Shown here: positions 1 to 8,767 of the stretch, one piece after another
Layout: each line of letters begins with the position of its first letter
Position numbering within the stretch: the stretch's first letter is position 1
Assembly (NCBI RefSeq): GCF_019720915.1
Contig: NZ_JAHKSI010000001.1
Location: forward strand, 2,914,001-2,978,000
DNA from: Alkalihalobacillus sp. TS-13
GTDB taxonomy: Bacteria; Bacillota; Bacilli; Bacillales; Fictibacillaceae
Direction: 5' to 3'
Length of the DNA: 64,000 nt
Made by a program: the position numbers and the translations under genes
The notes under the pieces: generated by a model
The model's input: the letters and a program-made list of their open reading frames with translations, nothing else
The model's database searches: none
Told to the model about the DNA's origin: nothing

Positions 1-1420
1 TTGATAGGACAGGATCTTCATAAGGTTGATAATAATCAGCATCTTCTGGAACTTGTACTGTGACTTTGATCTTCTTTTCTTTACCCGGAGACAAATGATC
101 AACAGCCATGCTTCCCTCTACTTCCCATTCTTCAGGTAAGTTCAATTGGGCAGCTGTATTCTTCAATGTTTCATCGCCATTATTTTTTAAGGTGATGTAT
201 ACATCCGAGTTTGTTCCTTGAGTTAGGTTTGGAGTATCGATTTTTGTTGAAACTTCTAATTGTGACGCTACTTTACTAGCGTTTTCCAGCTGATCTTCTT
301 TCACATTCAATTTGTGTAATAATTCATTTTTATCAACATCTTTAAAACTAAAGTGTGCTACTAATTGTTTTGTTCTGCGCAAATGTTTTAAAGCATCATG
401 TGTTTCTTTCAATACACCACTATGACTAGGATAAGCTTCTATAACCTCTTCAAGATCTTTTTGTAGTTCTTCCAAATGGCGTTTGATTTTCCGATCACTT
501 CTGTTTAATTCAGCGGCATATTCATTAAAATCATAGTGCAATCCTTCGAATATCGTCTCTTCTTGGTCAGGAATTTCCCCTACAGAAGACTTGACCAAAT
601 CTAAATAAACCATTTCCGATCCTGGCTCTACCTCACTGCCCATCCCCTGGCTTTTGTGATGATATCGTGATTCTTCTCCAATTTGAGGATACGTTAGTTC
701 GTACACAGGGTCATAGTCACCGACTTCGATGCCAACTGTTGCAGTTTCTTCTGATTCAGCAGGCAGATATAACTTTTTGATCTGCCATGTATCCAGGCCT
801 TCTTTTTCAATCTGTTCTGGGAAAATCGTCGGGTCAGCTGCGTCTTCAAATGCTTTAAGGGATAAAATGGTGATTGCTCTGTGGTGGCCATGCTGGGACT
901 CGACATCGCGGAATGATGGCATTAAGATGTCTGGTTTATATGTGCGGATCAATCGGATAAAACGTTCATAGGTTTCTTCCTCTCCCCATTTTTGCAGCGT
1001 TTCTTCAGGGGATTTTGAAAAGCCGAAATCATAGATCTCATCATCTGTAGTCTGGCTTAAATGGAATACTTCTACTCCTGTAACCTTCGAGGCTTCAATC
1101 AATTCCCGTGATCGAATGATGCCAAGACCATTGCCAAGTTCTTCACCTATCTCATTCTGACCACCTTCACCTCTATTAGCAATCAGGCTAGCAGTATGTA
1201 CCCCTAGCCCTCGTGATAAGTATGCTAAGAGGTGGCTTCGTTCATCATCAGGGTGGGCTCCTGTATTCAAAAAGCTGGTGATCGTATCAAGAGGCTTTAC
1301 AGCACTCCAAAGTTCCTCGTCATGTTGTTCTTGAGGTACTTGTCCGTTTGAGACAGCAGGGACTAATAGGGTCAATACCATTAACAAACTTAAGGCAATC
1401 ATCCATTTCCTTTGAAACAT
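1..1420 (-). CDS. Secreted PIG-L family deacetylase, C-terminus cut by window edge
   Basis: The frame is open from an ATG at 1420 to the left edge (473 codons seen, no stop). A GAAAGGAG ribosome site precedes the ATG. The N-terminus is a signal peptide (residues 1-26, basic start then a long hydrophobic run). The PIG-L/LmbE zinc deacetylase motif AHPDDE is at 55-60, followed by NRGEGGQNEIG near 82 and a second metal motif HGHH at 177-180. After a coiled, charged region (about 300-370) comes a beta-rich NEW3-like domain. The family removes N-acetyl groups from GlcNAc-type sugars or conjugates; the exported form suggests action outside the membrane. A ROK-type operator lies 113 bp upstream, tying it to the ROK/ABC cluster to the right. 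The substrate is unknown. Confidence 0.88.
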   Translation of the reverse strand, partial: MFQRKWMIALSLLMVLTLLVPAVSNGQVPQEQHDEELWSAVKPLDTITSFLNTGAHPDDERSHLLAYLSRGLGVHTASLIANRGEGGQNEIGEELGNGLGIIRSRELIEASKVTGVEVFHLSQTTDDEIYDFGFSKSPEETLQKWGEEETYERFIRLIRTYKPDILMPSFRDVESQHGHHRAITILSLKAFEDAADPTIFPEQIEKEGLDTWQIKKLYLPAESEETATVGIEVGDYDPVYELTYPQIGEESRYHHKSQGMGSEVEPGSEMVYLDLVKSSVGEIPDQEETIFEGLHYDFNEYAAELNRSDRKIKRHLEELQKDLEEVIEAYPSHSGVLKETHDALKHLRRTKQLVAHFSFKDVDKNELLHKLNVKEDQLENASKVASQLEVSTKIDTPNLTQGTNSDVYITLKNNGDETLKNTAAQLNLPEEWEVEGSMAVDHLSPGKEKKIKVTVQVPEDADYYQPYEDPVLS

Positions 1421-1532
1421 CCGTATTTCTCCTTTCGAAAGTATATTCCAAAAAAGACACAAAACGTTTCCATTATTACTGTGCCCCATTAAATACCTGT
1501 ATGCTCACCTCCTTAAGGATTTCCCGTCGTAA

Positions 1533-1560
1533 ATTTGGTTAGTTAACCTTACTAATCAAC
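1533..1560. promoter_or_regulatory. Putative ROK-type operator upstream of PIG-L gene
   Basis: This 28-bp AT-rich element matches 22 of 28 positions of the element at 8262-8289 in front of the ROK repressor, without gaps. It contains the inverted GGTTAGTTAACC core. The shared element suggests that the ROK protein at 7076-8239 controls the deacetylase as well as its own operon. This is inferred from sequence similarity only. Confidence 0.5.
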
Positions 1561-1684
1561 TGCTTGCCAAGTGACAAACTATTTCGTTATTCCTTAATTC
1601 GATCACCTCCATATTTTGACTAATCGCAACTATAGTCATCATACTGATCGATTAAATACAGGCAGAACATAATGGTAAAAAAGA

Positions 1685-1718
1685 ACGGGGCAGCAAAAAC
1701 CGCTAATACGCCCCTATT
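1685..1718 (-). terminator. Weak terminator after the ABC/lyase operon
   Basis: On the minus strand a GGGGC...GCCCC stem with a long loop is followed by TTCTTTTTT, placed just after the stop of the lyase gene. The stem is short, so confidence is modest. Confidence 0.4.
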
Positions 1719-1725
1719 TCTTCGA

Positions 1726-3132
1726 TCACCAGAGAGAGTTTCTTCTTTCAATCATATCCTTAACGATCATGGCATTCGTTCCGCCCGTTACTTTTCGCCG
1801 AGCTACAAAATGTTTCGGACATACGATTTCTTCCCAATCTTCCTGTGTAACCTTGATACCGTCCATCCATTGGTTGACTTCTTCTATTGTGATTTCATAC
1901 AACTCTTTCTTTAAGCTATCGGCTTTCCTTGCGATTTGACTTGCAGTATGATGGGCTTCCCTGAACGGTATATCATACTTCCTTGCCAATACATCGGCTA
2001 ATTCCGTTATCGTGATCATGTTCTCCCTTGCCTGTTGAAATGCTCGTTCCTGGTCAATACTCATCGTTGAGACGACCGCTCTCATCAGCCTGAGCACACG
2101 TAAGCATTTTTGGAATCCATTATATAAATGTGGCTGTAAATCATCTTCTGTATCCACGATGTCAGCATAAGGCGTGTTATGGATCATCTGAAGGACAGTC
2201 ATGCCCTCACCTACTGCACTGCTTGCTAAAGCACGGCAATGTTCGATGGATACAGGATTCCTTTTTTGGGGCATGATACTACTGATTTGTACATAAGCAT
2301 CCGATACCCTTAAAAGACCTACCTCTTTTGAAGCCAATCTTAAAAGCTCTTGGATCCAACGTCCCATATTCGTCATTAAACTGATGATTGCCTGACTGGC
2401 ATCAATCAAATAATCACCCGTTGCGATTGCATCATATGAGTTCTCTACAATACCGTCGAAATGGAGAAGTTCAGCCACACGTTCACGATTGATATTGAAG
2501 CCAGTGGTGGTAATCGCACAAGCCCCCATCGGTGATTGATTGACCACAGCGAAGGCGCTTGTTAACCGGTCATAATCCCTTGATAAGTTATCATAAATTC
2601 CAACCAGGTAATGCCCGAAAGTAGTTGGTTGGGCAGGTTGTGTATGGGTATGGGCAGGCATGATCGTGTCAATATGTTCCTCTGCCTGGTTTAGCAATGC
2701 TCGGCCAAGCTTTTTCACTTCATCCATTACCTCTCCCAAGTAGTCACGTATCACCATTCGATACATCGTTTCTCCCATATCATTCCGGCTCTTAGCGATA
2801 TGCATTTTTCCAGCAATTTCTACCCCAATGATTTCAGAAATCTTGGACTCTATCAAAAAGAACAAGTCTTCATACTGCGCTGAATATTCGATGGTTTTCG
2901 TGTCCATGATCGAAACTTGATCAACAGCATATAAAATCTTTTCAGCATCTTGTTTAGAGATGATTTGTTGTTCTTGAAGCATGAGGGTATGGGCTCGATG
3001 AACCCGCATCATACTTTCAAATAAATGAGCACGTTGGTCCTGGAAGATAGGCATTAACAATTCATTTGCAAAGGTCTTTCCTGGAAAAGAAGCACCATCC
3101 TGCTCTTCAAACGTTTCCTTATACGTTTTCAC
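1726..3132 (-). CDS. Argininosuccinate lyase-like enzyme (fumarase/aspartase superfamily)
   Basis: The 468-aa protein has the superfamily signature SSIMPQKRNP (284-293) with its catalytic serine, an SRND segment (115-118) and the AHTHTQPAQPTT segment (160-171) with the expected catalytic histidine. Superfamily members eliminate fumarate or a related product from substituted aspartates. The residues that follow the signature in true ArgH (a YNKDxQED-type segment) are here replaced by YADIVDTEDDLQ, and there is no argG nearby. It is the last gene of an operon with an ABC importer of the Fe3+/sugar-phosphate/amine type. I therefore read it as a catabolic paralogue, for example of the EDDS-lyase kind, rather than the arginine-biosynthesis enzyme. 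The substrate is not known. Confidence 0.8.
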   Translation of the reverse strand: MKTYKETFEEQDGASFPGKTFANELLMPIFQDQRAHLFESMMRVHRAHTLMLQEQQIISKQDAEKILYAVDQVSIMDTKTIEYSAQYEDLFFLIESKISEIIGVEIAGKMHIAKSRNDMGETMYRMVIRDYLGEVMDEVKKLGRALLNQAEEHIDTIMPAHTHTQPAQPTTFGHYLVGIYDNLSRDYDRLTSAFAVVNQSPMGACAITTTGFNINRERVAELLHFDGIVENSYDAIATGDYLIDASQAIISLMTNMGRWIQELLRLASKEVGLLRVSDAYVQISSIMPQKRNPVSIEHCRALASSAVGEGMTVLQMIHNTPYADIVDTEDDLQPHLYNGFQKCLRVLRLMRAVVSTMSIDQERAFQQARENMITITELADVLARKYDIPFREAHHTASQIARKADSLKKELYEITIEEVNQWMDGIKVTQEDWEEIVCPKHFVARRKVTGGTNAMIVKDMIERRNSLW

Positions 3133-3150
3133 GTTACTTTCACCTCTTTT

Positions 3151-4836
3151 TTACATAGTATTTTCCGATTTCACACCCAGGAACTTATATGAAATAAACA
3201 TTACGATCGCGATCAGTCCAACTTGTATCATGCCATATGCTGCCGCCTGTCCAAGGTTGAACATCCGTAACTGGTTCATGATTTCAATCGAGATCGGACG
3301 ATTGCTAAGTGTATATAAGAGTACGGATGTCGGAAATTCCCCGACTGCCTGGACAAATGCAAGCAATGTTCCGCTCAATACCCCTGGCATAATGATAGGA
3401 AGGACAATTTTACGGAAAGTGTAAAACCACTTTGCTCCTAAGTTCTGGGCTGCTTCCTCAATGGAGTCATCCAATTGTTCCAATACAGCTGTAGTCGACC
3501 TTACCACCAGAGGGATGAACCGTATGAAATAGGCTAATGGTAAAATCCAAAAAGTACCTACCAATGTTTGACCAAACGAAAATGGTGTGGGTTTATTGAA
3601 AGCTAAAATCAAGTTTATACCCACAACAGTTGCAGGTAAAGCCCACGGTATCATGACAAGGATGTCCAATAAGTTCTTTCCGATGAACTTCCTTTTGACG
3701 AGCGCATATGAAGTGATGATTCCGAATGCAAAACACCCCAGGGATGCAACAAACGCCATGAACAAACTATTCCGGACAGGATCCCATATCGATGTATCTT
3801 TAAATAAGAGAATGTAGTTTTCCAGATTGAAAGTCGTCGGATAGATCTGCCACGTCCAGGTTCCTTCTGGTACCAGTGACAAAATCAATAGGGTTGCATG
3901 CGGCAAAAGCAAAATGATCATAGCAAGTATACCGAGAACCACCAGGACCCATTTCAGAAATGGATTACTTACTTCACTTCTATGAGCGCCGATGCCTTTA
4001 CTGGCCATCCTGTAATCACGGCGGTTCTGGAACCATCTCATAAATAACAGGAATGAGATTGAGACAGCTGAGAGAATAACTGATTGTGTTGCTGCCATTT
4101 CCAAGTTGCCATTTATTTTTGAAAAGTAGATTTGCAGGCTCAGTACACGAAAGCCACCAGCTAATAGGAACGGAGCACTGAAGGATGCCATCGAAACCAT
4201 GAATACGAGTAACGACGCCGCTACCAGAGCTGGTGTCAGCAATGGAAAAGTAACCTTCCAGAAAACAGTCCAACGGTTAGAACCAAGATTATAGGCTGCA
4301 TCTTCAAGGGATGGATCGATATTGTTTATTGCAGAAGAACAAGTCATATAAAAGTATGGATACATCGTATAGGCATGTACTAATAGAATTCCTGAGACGC
4401 CTCCGATACTGAATGGCACCTTCGAGAGATTGAACAAGTCTTTGATTGCGTTCGGCACAAGACCAGCTTCTCCATAAAGGAACATGAATGACATAACTCC
4501 CACTAATGAAGGCAAAACAATTGGCATGATTGCAACCCCAGAAAAGAACCTCCGTCCCGGAAAGTCGTAGCGGTTAAATATGAACGCAAGAGGTACTCCT
4601 ATCAATGCACTGAACAATACAGATAAGATTGAGATGTAGACAGAGTTCCAAAGTGCTTCTAGATTCGAGGACGCCTTTGCACCGAAAAAATCTCCATAGT
4701 TTTTAAGCGTCGCTGCACCGTCCCGTTGCAAACTCTCAATTGTCGTTTCGATCGATGGATACAAGACGTAACCAGCCAAAACTAATATGATCGGGATCAA
4801 TAAGAATGCGGTCTTCCGTTTTTCCGCGTTCAACAT
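3151..4836 (-). CDS. Fused ABC transporter permease (two permease domains)
   Basis: At 561 aa this is a double-length permease with about 12 membrane helices. Two binding-protein-dependent permease domains are seen, each with an EAA loop (EDAAYNLGSNRW near 178, and EEAAQNLGAKWF near 462). This fused layout is typical of the Fe3+/thiamine/sugar-phosphate permeases (FbpB, ThiP, AfuB type). The start ATG overlaps the stop of the ATPase gene by one base (TAATG), which implies translational coupling. It forms the channel of an importer with the two genes upstream. Confidence 0.9.
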   Translation of the reverse strand: MLNAEKRKTAFLLIPIILVLAGYVLYPSIETTIESLQRDGAATLKNYGDFFGAKASSNLEALWNSVYISILSVLFSALIGVPLAFIFNRYDFPGRRFFSGVAIMPIVLPSLVGVMSFMFLYGEAGLVPNAIKDLFNLSKVPFSIGGVSGILLVHAYTMYPYFYMTCSSAINNIDPSLEDAAYNLGSNRWTVFWKVTFPLLTPALVAASLLVFMVSMASFSAPFLLAGGFRVLSLQIYFSKINGNLEMAATQSVILSAVSISFLLFMRWFQNRRDYRMASKGIGAHRSEVSNPFLKWVLVVLGILAMIILLLPHATLLILSLVPEGTWTWQIYPTTFNLENYILLFKDTSIWDPVRNSLFMAFVASLGCFAFGIITSYALVKRKFIGKNLLDILVMIPWALPATVVGINLILAFNKPTPFSFGQTLVGTFWILPLAYFIRFIPLVVRSTTAVLEQLDDSIEEAAQNLGAKWFYTFRKIVLPIIMPGVLSGTLLAFVQAVGEFPTSVLLYTLSNRPISIEIMNQLRMFNLGQAAAYGMIQVGLIAIVMFISYKFLGVKSENTM

Positions 4837-5915
4837 TATGCTCTCTCCCTCATTGATGGAACCACTCTGATTTTTTCAGGCGGCAATTGAAGATCAACCC
4901 CGACACCCTCCTGTAGATATGTAAAGGAACCCTCGTTTAAAGTGGTGACTTTCAGTTGAATCCCTTCTGCCAATTCAATCAACGTGTGGACTGCAGCACC
5001 CGTAAATTGAACAATTTTCACTTTTCCTCTCAACACATTCGGACCTGTCATCGTTTCATTGCTTATTCTTATCGCTTCTGGTCTTATTGAAATTTTCAGT
5101 TCCTGGCCCTTATGGCGTTCATCCAATGATTGTTCAATTTGAATCTCCATCCCAAGGTCATCGCAATGAAATTTATCGTTATCATAAACAACATTGTAAA
5201 GATTCGTTTCTCCAATGAATTCAGCTACAAAGTCATTGACTGGATCATTGTAGATTTCTGTAGGTGTGCCAATTTGCTGACACTCACCTTCACTAAAAAC
5301 AGCAATCCGATCGCTCATAGACAATGCCTCAACCTGGTCATGAGTGACATAGATGGTTGTAATTCCATAATCCCTTTGTAATCGTAAAATTTCTGTCCTC
5401 ATTTCATCTCTTAATCTAGCATCAAGATTACTCAAAGGTTCGTCCAGCAACAGAATATCGGGCTCGATCGCCAAAGCTCTCGCCAACGCCACACGTTGTT
5501 GTTGACCACCACTCAATTGACTGACTTGACGTTCAATGAATTTTTCCAACCGGACTTTCCCAAGAACTTCTTTTACTTTTTCTCTGATTTTCGAGCGCTC
5601 CATCTTTCGTACTTTCAGACCGAATGCAACATTTTCAGCTACGGTCATATGCGGGAAAAGAGCATAGTTTTGAAAAACCATGCCCGTATTCCGCTTCTCA
5701 GGTGGCACTGTCGTCATATCACGATCATTGAACTTCACTTTTCCTTCAGTAGGATAATAGAACCCCGCGATCATCCTGAGAGTTGTTGTTTTACCGCAAC
5801 CACTGGGACCGAGGAATGTAAAGAACTCCCCTTCTTCGATTTTCAAATCAAGTTCTTTAACGGCTGTGACATCTCCGAACTTTTTCGTGATGTTGGATAG
5901 ATTCACTGTTGACAT
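4836..5915 (-). CDS. ABC transporter ATP-binding protein (FbpC/PotA type)
   Basis: The start chosen is the ATG at 5915, which has an AAAGGAG site 12 bases upstream; the longer open frame to 6086 runs into the binding-protein gene and has no ribosome site. The 359-aa protein has Walker A GPSGCGKT (36-43), signature LSGGQ (134-138), Walker B LLLDEP (155-160) and a C-terminal TOBE-like domain (about 280-350). This domain order is that of ATPases of the iron, polyamine and phosphonate/sugar-phosphate importers. It powers the fused permease encoded immediately downstream. Confidence 0.92.
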   Translation of the reverse strand: MSTVNLSNITKKFGDVTAVKELDLKIEEGEFFTFLGPSGCGKTTTLRMIAGFYYPTEGKVKFNDRDMTTVPPEKRNTGMVFQNYALFPHMTVAENVAFGLKVRKMERSKIREKVKEVLGKVRLEKFIERQVSQLSGGQQQRVALARALAIEPDILLLDEPLSNLDARLRDEMRTEILRLQRDYGITTIYVTHDQVEALSMSDRIAVFSEGECQQIGTPTEIYNDPVNDFVAEFIGETNLYNVVYDNDKFHCDDLGMEIQIEQSLDERHKGQELKISIRPEAIRISNETMTGPNVLRGKVKIVQFTGAAVHTLIELAEGIQLKVTTLNEGSFTYLQEGVGVDLQLPPEKIRVVPSMRERA

Positions 5916-5964
5916 TGACAACAACTCTCCTTTTTCACTTTCTGTAAAGGTGGACAAGGAACGG

Positions 5965-7059
5965 TTATTCGCTCTTGTCTTTATCTGTACTTTTGATTTC
6001 TTGATCCCAATGTTCCATCCATTCAGGTGACTTCTCCTGGAACACATTCCAATCGATGTCCATCGGTTTGATTTCCGTGTTTTCAATCCAATCCGGGAGA
6101 CCGTCTATATCATTTCGTGTCGGAATCCGGTAGTATTTTTCTGCCAAAAGCTTAGCCGCTTCCTTCGTATTTACGAACTCATAAAATGCTTTCGCTGCTT
6201 CTGGGTGAGGCGCATCCTTCACAATTGCTATACCTTCTGTCAAGACAGGGGTGCCGCTTTCCGGAATCACATAACTGAACGGATATCCTTTCTCCTCAGC
6301 AAGCATGACTGTATCAGGCATATTCCATACAGAAATCGTTCCGACGCCTTTTGCCACCTGGTTATACATGACTTCAGGGTTAGCACTGTACTCTTTTGTG
6401 TTTTGGTCCAGTTTTTGAAGCCATTCATAACCTTCTTGAGGATCCTGGCTATCTTTATAAGAACGGTAAATCATCGCTGAATAGATCGTACGCATTGTTC
6501 CTGATGCCAATGGGTAACGGATGATGATTTCATCCTCCCATTTGGGATCGAGAAGGTCGTCCCAATCTTTAGGTGCCTCTTCTTCAGATACCTCTTTATT
6601 GTTATACAGAATGACTTCCGGTGTCTGTGAAGTACCTGACCAAGCCCAATCTTCATCATGGTACATTTCATCTAAAGAGTCAGCATATGTAGGTTTATAA
6701 TCCATCAGCAGATCTTCAGACTTTGCTTCATCAAACATGACTTGAGGGGCACCCCACCATATATCGGCTTGCGGGTTGTTCTTCTCAGAGCGAACACGGT
6801 CGAGAACCTCTTGTGAACCCATATCAAGGAATTCCATATCGACGTCGTACTCAGCTTCGAACTGCTTTTCGAATTCGCTTAATATATCTTTACCATGGGG
6901 AGAATACACGACAACTTTATCTTCTAGATTTCCGCTATCTTTATTCTCTGAAGAATCTTCTTCTGAGCTATTATCACCTGCCATACAGCCAGCCAAGATC
7001 AAACTGAACACTAATAAAGATAGAAATGACCGATAGGTGTTTTTCTTAACAAATTTCAA
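5965..7059 (-). CDS. ABC transporter substrate-binding lipoprotein (AfuA/FbpA type)
   Basis: The start chosen is a TTG at 7059 with GAGGGAGG eight bases upstream; the in-frame ATG at 7098 would overlap the ROK gene. The 364-aa protein starts with a lipoprotein signal whose lipobox ends LAGC, then an acidic linker. The fold signature ADIWWGAPQ (near 98) is common in COG1840 binding proteins, which carry Fe3+, 2-aminoethylphosphonate or hexose phosphates. It is the first gene after the ROK repressor and is probably co-transcribed with it. The ligand cannot be read from the sequence. Confidence 0.88.
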   Translation of the reverse strand: MKFVKKNTYRSFLSLLVFSLILAGCMAGDNSSEEDSSENKDSGNLEDKVVVYSPHGKDILSEFEKQFEAEYDVDMEFLDMGSQEVLDRVRSEKNNPQADIWWGAPQVMFDEAKSEDLLMDYKPTYADSLDEMYHDEDWAWSGTSQTPEVILYNNKEVSEEEAPKDWDDLLDPKWEDEIIIRYPLASGTMRTIYSAMIYRSYKDSQDPQEGYEWLQKLDQNTKEYSANPEVMYNQVAKGVGTISVWNMPDTVMLAEEKGYPFSYVIPESGTPVLTEGIAIVKDAPHPEAAKAFYEFVNTKEAAKLLAEKYYRIPTRNDIDGLPDWIENTEIKPMDIDWNVFQEKSPEWMEHWDQEIKSTDKDKSE

Positions 7060-7075
7060 TCCGAAAACCTCCCTC

Positions 7076-8239
7076 TCAAATTTTAAAAATAGAATCATAT
7101 TCTTTTAAGAACAATGCGCTTGCTCCAATCACCCCCGCTTCTTTACCAAAGCGGGTAGGAATAACCTCACACTTTCCAGGCGTGAATTTTTTAATGATCT
7201 CATGAAGCTGTTTTTTGAAACTTGCATACGATCCGCTGATACCACCTCCTAATATGATGATTTCAGGGTCTAATAAGGAGATATAATTCGATATCCCGAT
7301 GCCCAGGTTTTCGATCGCAAAGTCAATGACTTCCTTTGCATCTTCATCTCCCTTATCTGCCAATTCAAAAGCTTCTTTTGCAGTGACTTTTTTATTTAAT
7401 CTTCCAGATAGCTGTTCTCCGATCGAAATCCCGCCTGCCATACTTTCAAGGAAACCGAAACCTTTAACCACAGGGTTGAAATCGCGGGCCATCAGCCTGT
7501 CGGTCACTTGGTAGCCGATCTCGCCGGCACTATAGTTGCTTCCACGATACAAATTCCCATTCAGTATGATCCCGCTTCCGATTCCAGTCCCTATCGAGAT
7601 ATAAATGATGTTTGATTTATCTACGCCTGCTCCAATCCAATGTTCACCTAGTACACTTATATTTACATCATTGTCCACAAAAACCGGTAAATCATAGTAG
7701 TCTTCCAGCTTTTCTCTGATAGAGAGTTGCTTCCACTCCAAAGCAGGAGCTTCCATGACCAGGCCTTTTTTTACGTCTGTTACACCAGCTACACCGACTC
7801 CAATTCCAAGGACGTCGCTAGTAGTCAATTTAAGGTCATTCAGCATGCCTTGGACATCTTCGTGTAAGCGTCTAAACAAATCCTTGTGTAAAAATTCCTG
7901 GGTAGGAAATTCCCGATAAACATGTACTTTTCCCTTGAGGTCTGTTATTCCTGACGCTACTTTCGAACCTCCAATATCGATTCCGATAATATAAGCATTA
8001 CATGCATTAAAACAGAGTTGGACTGGTTTTCTTCCGCCTGTAGCTGTAGAATTCCCCATGCCAACCTCGTAAACAAAACCTTCCTCCAACAATTGATTCA
8101 CAAGTTGCGACACAGTCGGTTTACTGATCTTTACTCTCTTCGATATTTCGGATCTTGAGATCGGTTCATGCTCGATGATGCAATCTAATACAATTTTTGT
8201 ATTCATATTTTTGATGTACGCCGCATTCCCCTTTTGCAT
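7076..8239 (-). CDS. ROK family transcriptional regulator
   Basis: The 387-aa protein has an N-terminal winged helix-turn-helix (ISRSEISKRVKISKPTVSQL around 27-46) and a ROK sugar-kinase-like domain with the DIGGSK phosphate loop near 88-93. The usual ROK zinc motif CxCGxxGC is absent, unlike the other ROK regulator in the window (56856). XylR-type repressors have this architecture. It lies 16 bases ahead of the ABC binding-protein gene and has a TTAGTTTGTT half-site in its leader, so autoregulation and control of the ABC/lyase operon are likely. A sugar or sugar phosphate is the expected inducer. Confidence 0.88.
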   Translation of the reverse strand: MQKGNAAYIKNMNTKIVLDCIIEHEPISRSEISKRVKISKPTVSQLVNQLLEEGFVYEVGMGNSTATGGRKPVQLCFNACNAYIIGIDIGGSKVASGITDLKGKVHVYREFPTQEFLHKDLFRRLHEDVQGMLNDLKLTTSDVLGIGVGVAGVTDVKKGLVMEAPALEWKQLSIREKLEDYYDLPVFVDNDVNISVLGEHWIGAGVDKSNIIYISIGTGIGSGIILNGNLYRGSNYSAGEIGYQVTDRLMARDFNPVVKGFGFLESMAGGISIGEQLSGRLNKKVTAKEAFELADKGDEDAKEVIDFAIENLGIGISNYISLLDPEIIILGGGISGSYASFKKQLHEIIKKFTPGKCEVIPTRFGKEAGVIGASALFLKEYDSIFKI

Positions 8240-8261
8240 TCCCTTAACTCCTTACAGTCTC

Positions 8262-8289
8262 ATTTAGTTTGTTAAGTTTACTTATTAAC
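8262..8289. promoter_or_regulatory. Putative ROK-type operator before the ROK/ABC operon
   Basis: The element contains TTAGTTTGTT, the half-site known from XylR-type ROK operators of Bacillus, and is 22/28 identical to 1533-1560. It lies 23 bases upstream of the ROK start, which fits autorepression. Confidence 0.55.
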
Positions 8290-8516
8290 CTAGTGTAATG
8301 AAATATATGGTAGGCTGTAAAACTCTGTATATTCTCTTCATATCGTTTTATCAGGTGTTTATCTCTTAATAATGCTGAAATACTCATTTTTTCTAATTTT
8401 TAAAATTTTTAATTAATTCAAGACTAATGAATTGTTACTTAAACGAATATTAAAGTATAAGGAATAAAATGTTGAACATACTGCTAGTCATCATTAAGTC
8501 GAGGAGTTGAGTTTAG

Positions 8517-8630
8517 ATGAAAGGAAAAGACCATTTCGTTACCGGAGTAGTTTGGGGAATTTCGTTAAGCATTCCTCTCTGGATATCTTTTTTTGGATGG
8601 ATTCGGCTTCTCACGCGGTTTGTTCGATGA
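8517..8630 (+). CDS. Small hydrophobic membrane protein (37 aa)
   Basis: An ATG at 8517 preceded by GAGGAG at a ten-base spacing opens a 37-codon frame. The product has a short charged start (MKGKDHF), one membrane-spanning stretch (about residues 9-31, rich in V, I, W, F, S) and a basic tail (RLLTRFVR). It points away from the ROK operon. I do not recognise a function; many Bacillaceae carry such short membrane peptides. The good ribosome site and the clean single-helix composition are the support. Confidence 0.5.
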   Translation: MKGKDHFVTGVVWGISLSIPLWISFFGWIRLLTRFVR

Positions 8631-8673
8631 GAAGTAGCCAAATCTACTTATAGTTTCCCCATCCACAAAGGGA

Positions 8674-8720
8674 CATACTTCGGGTGGAGAACGACATAGT
8701 CCGCTTCCCTTTTTCGACAT
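8674..8720. repeat. Dispersed CTATAG-type repeat, copy 1 (degenerate)
   Basis: About 47 bp shared with 38993-39039 and 51808-51855. The three copies share a GGTGGA...GAC(T)ATAGTC(C/T)GCTT core and a TTTTTCGACA tail. In this copy the internal palindrome is damaged. Confidence 0.6.
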
Positions 8721-8733
8721 AGTTAAGGATGAA

Positions 8734-8765
8734 AAAACACCCCCGTATCTACGAGAGTGCTTCCA
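8734..8765 (-). terminator. Rho-independent terminator of the Fe-ADH gene
   Basis: On the minus strand CACTCTCG pairs with CGGGGGTG around a TAGATA loop and is followed by TTTTTT. It begins just after the stop codon of the iron alcohol dehydrogenase. Confidence 0.8.
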
Positions 8766-8767
8766 AT

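Larger units (their letters stand above)
1421..1725. other. Intergenic region with regulator site and orphan ribosome site
   Basis: This 305-bp gap holds a ROK-type operator (1533-1560), a weak cre-like stretch (GGAAACGTTTTG on the minus strand around 1462-1473), and on the minus strand a full anti-Shine-Dalgarno match GGAGGTGATC at about 1601-1610 that is followed by no convincing start codon. A weak terminator for the gene to the right is at 1685-1718. No coding region is supported. Confidence 0.5.

Noticed and set aside
1726-3132. Annotation as biosynthetic argH
   Set aside because: No argG or other arginine genes nearby; the operon is catabolic/import type and a key conserved segment differs.
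5916-6086. N-terminal extension of the ABC ATPase
   Set aside because: It overlaps the binding-protein gene and lacks a ribosome site; the ATG at 5915 has a good one and the family start.
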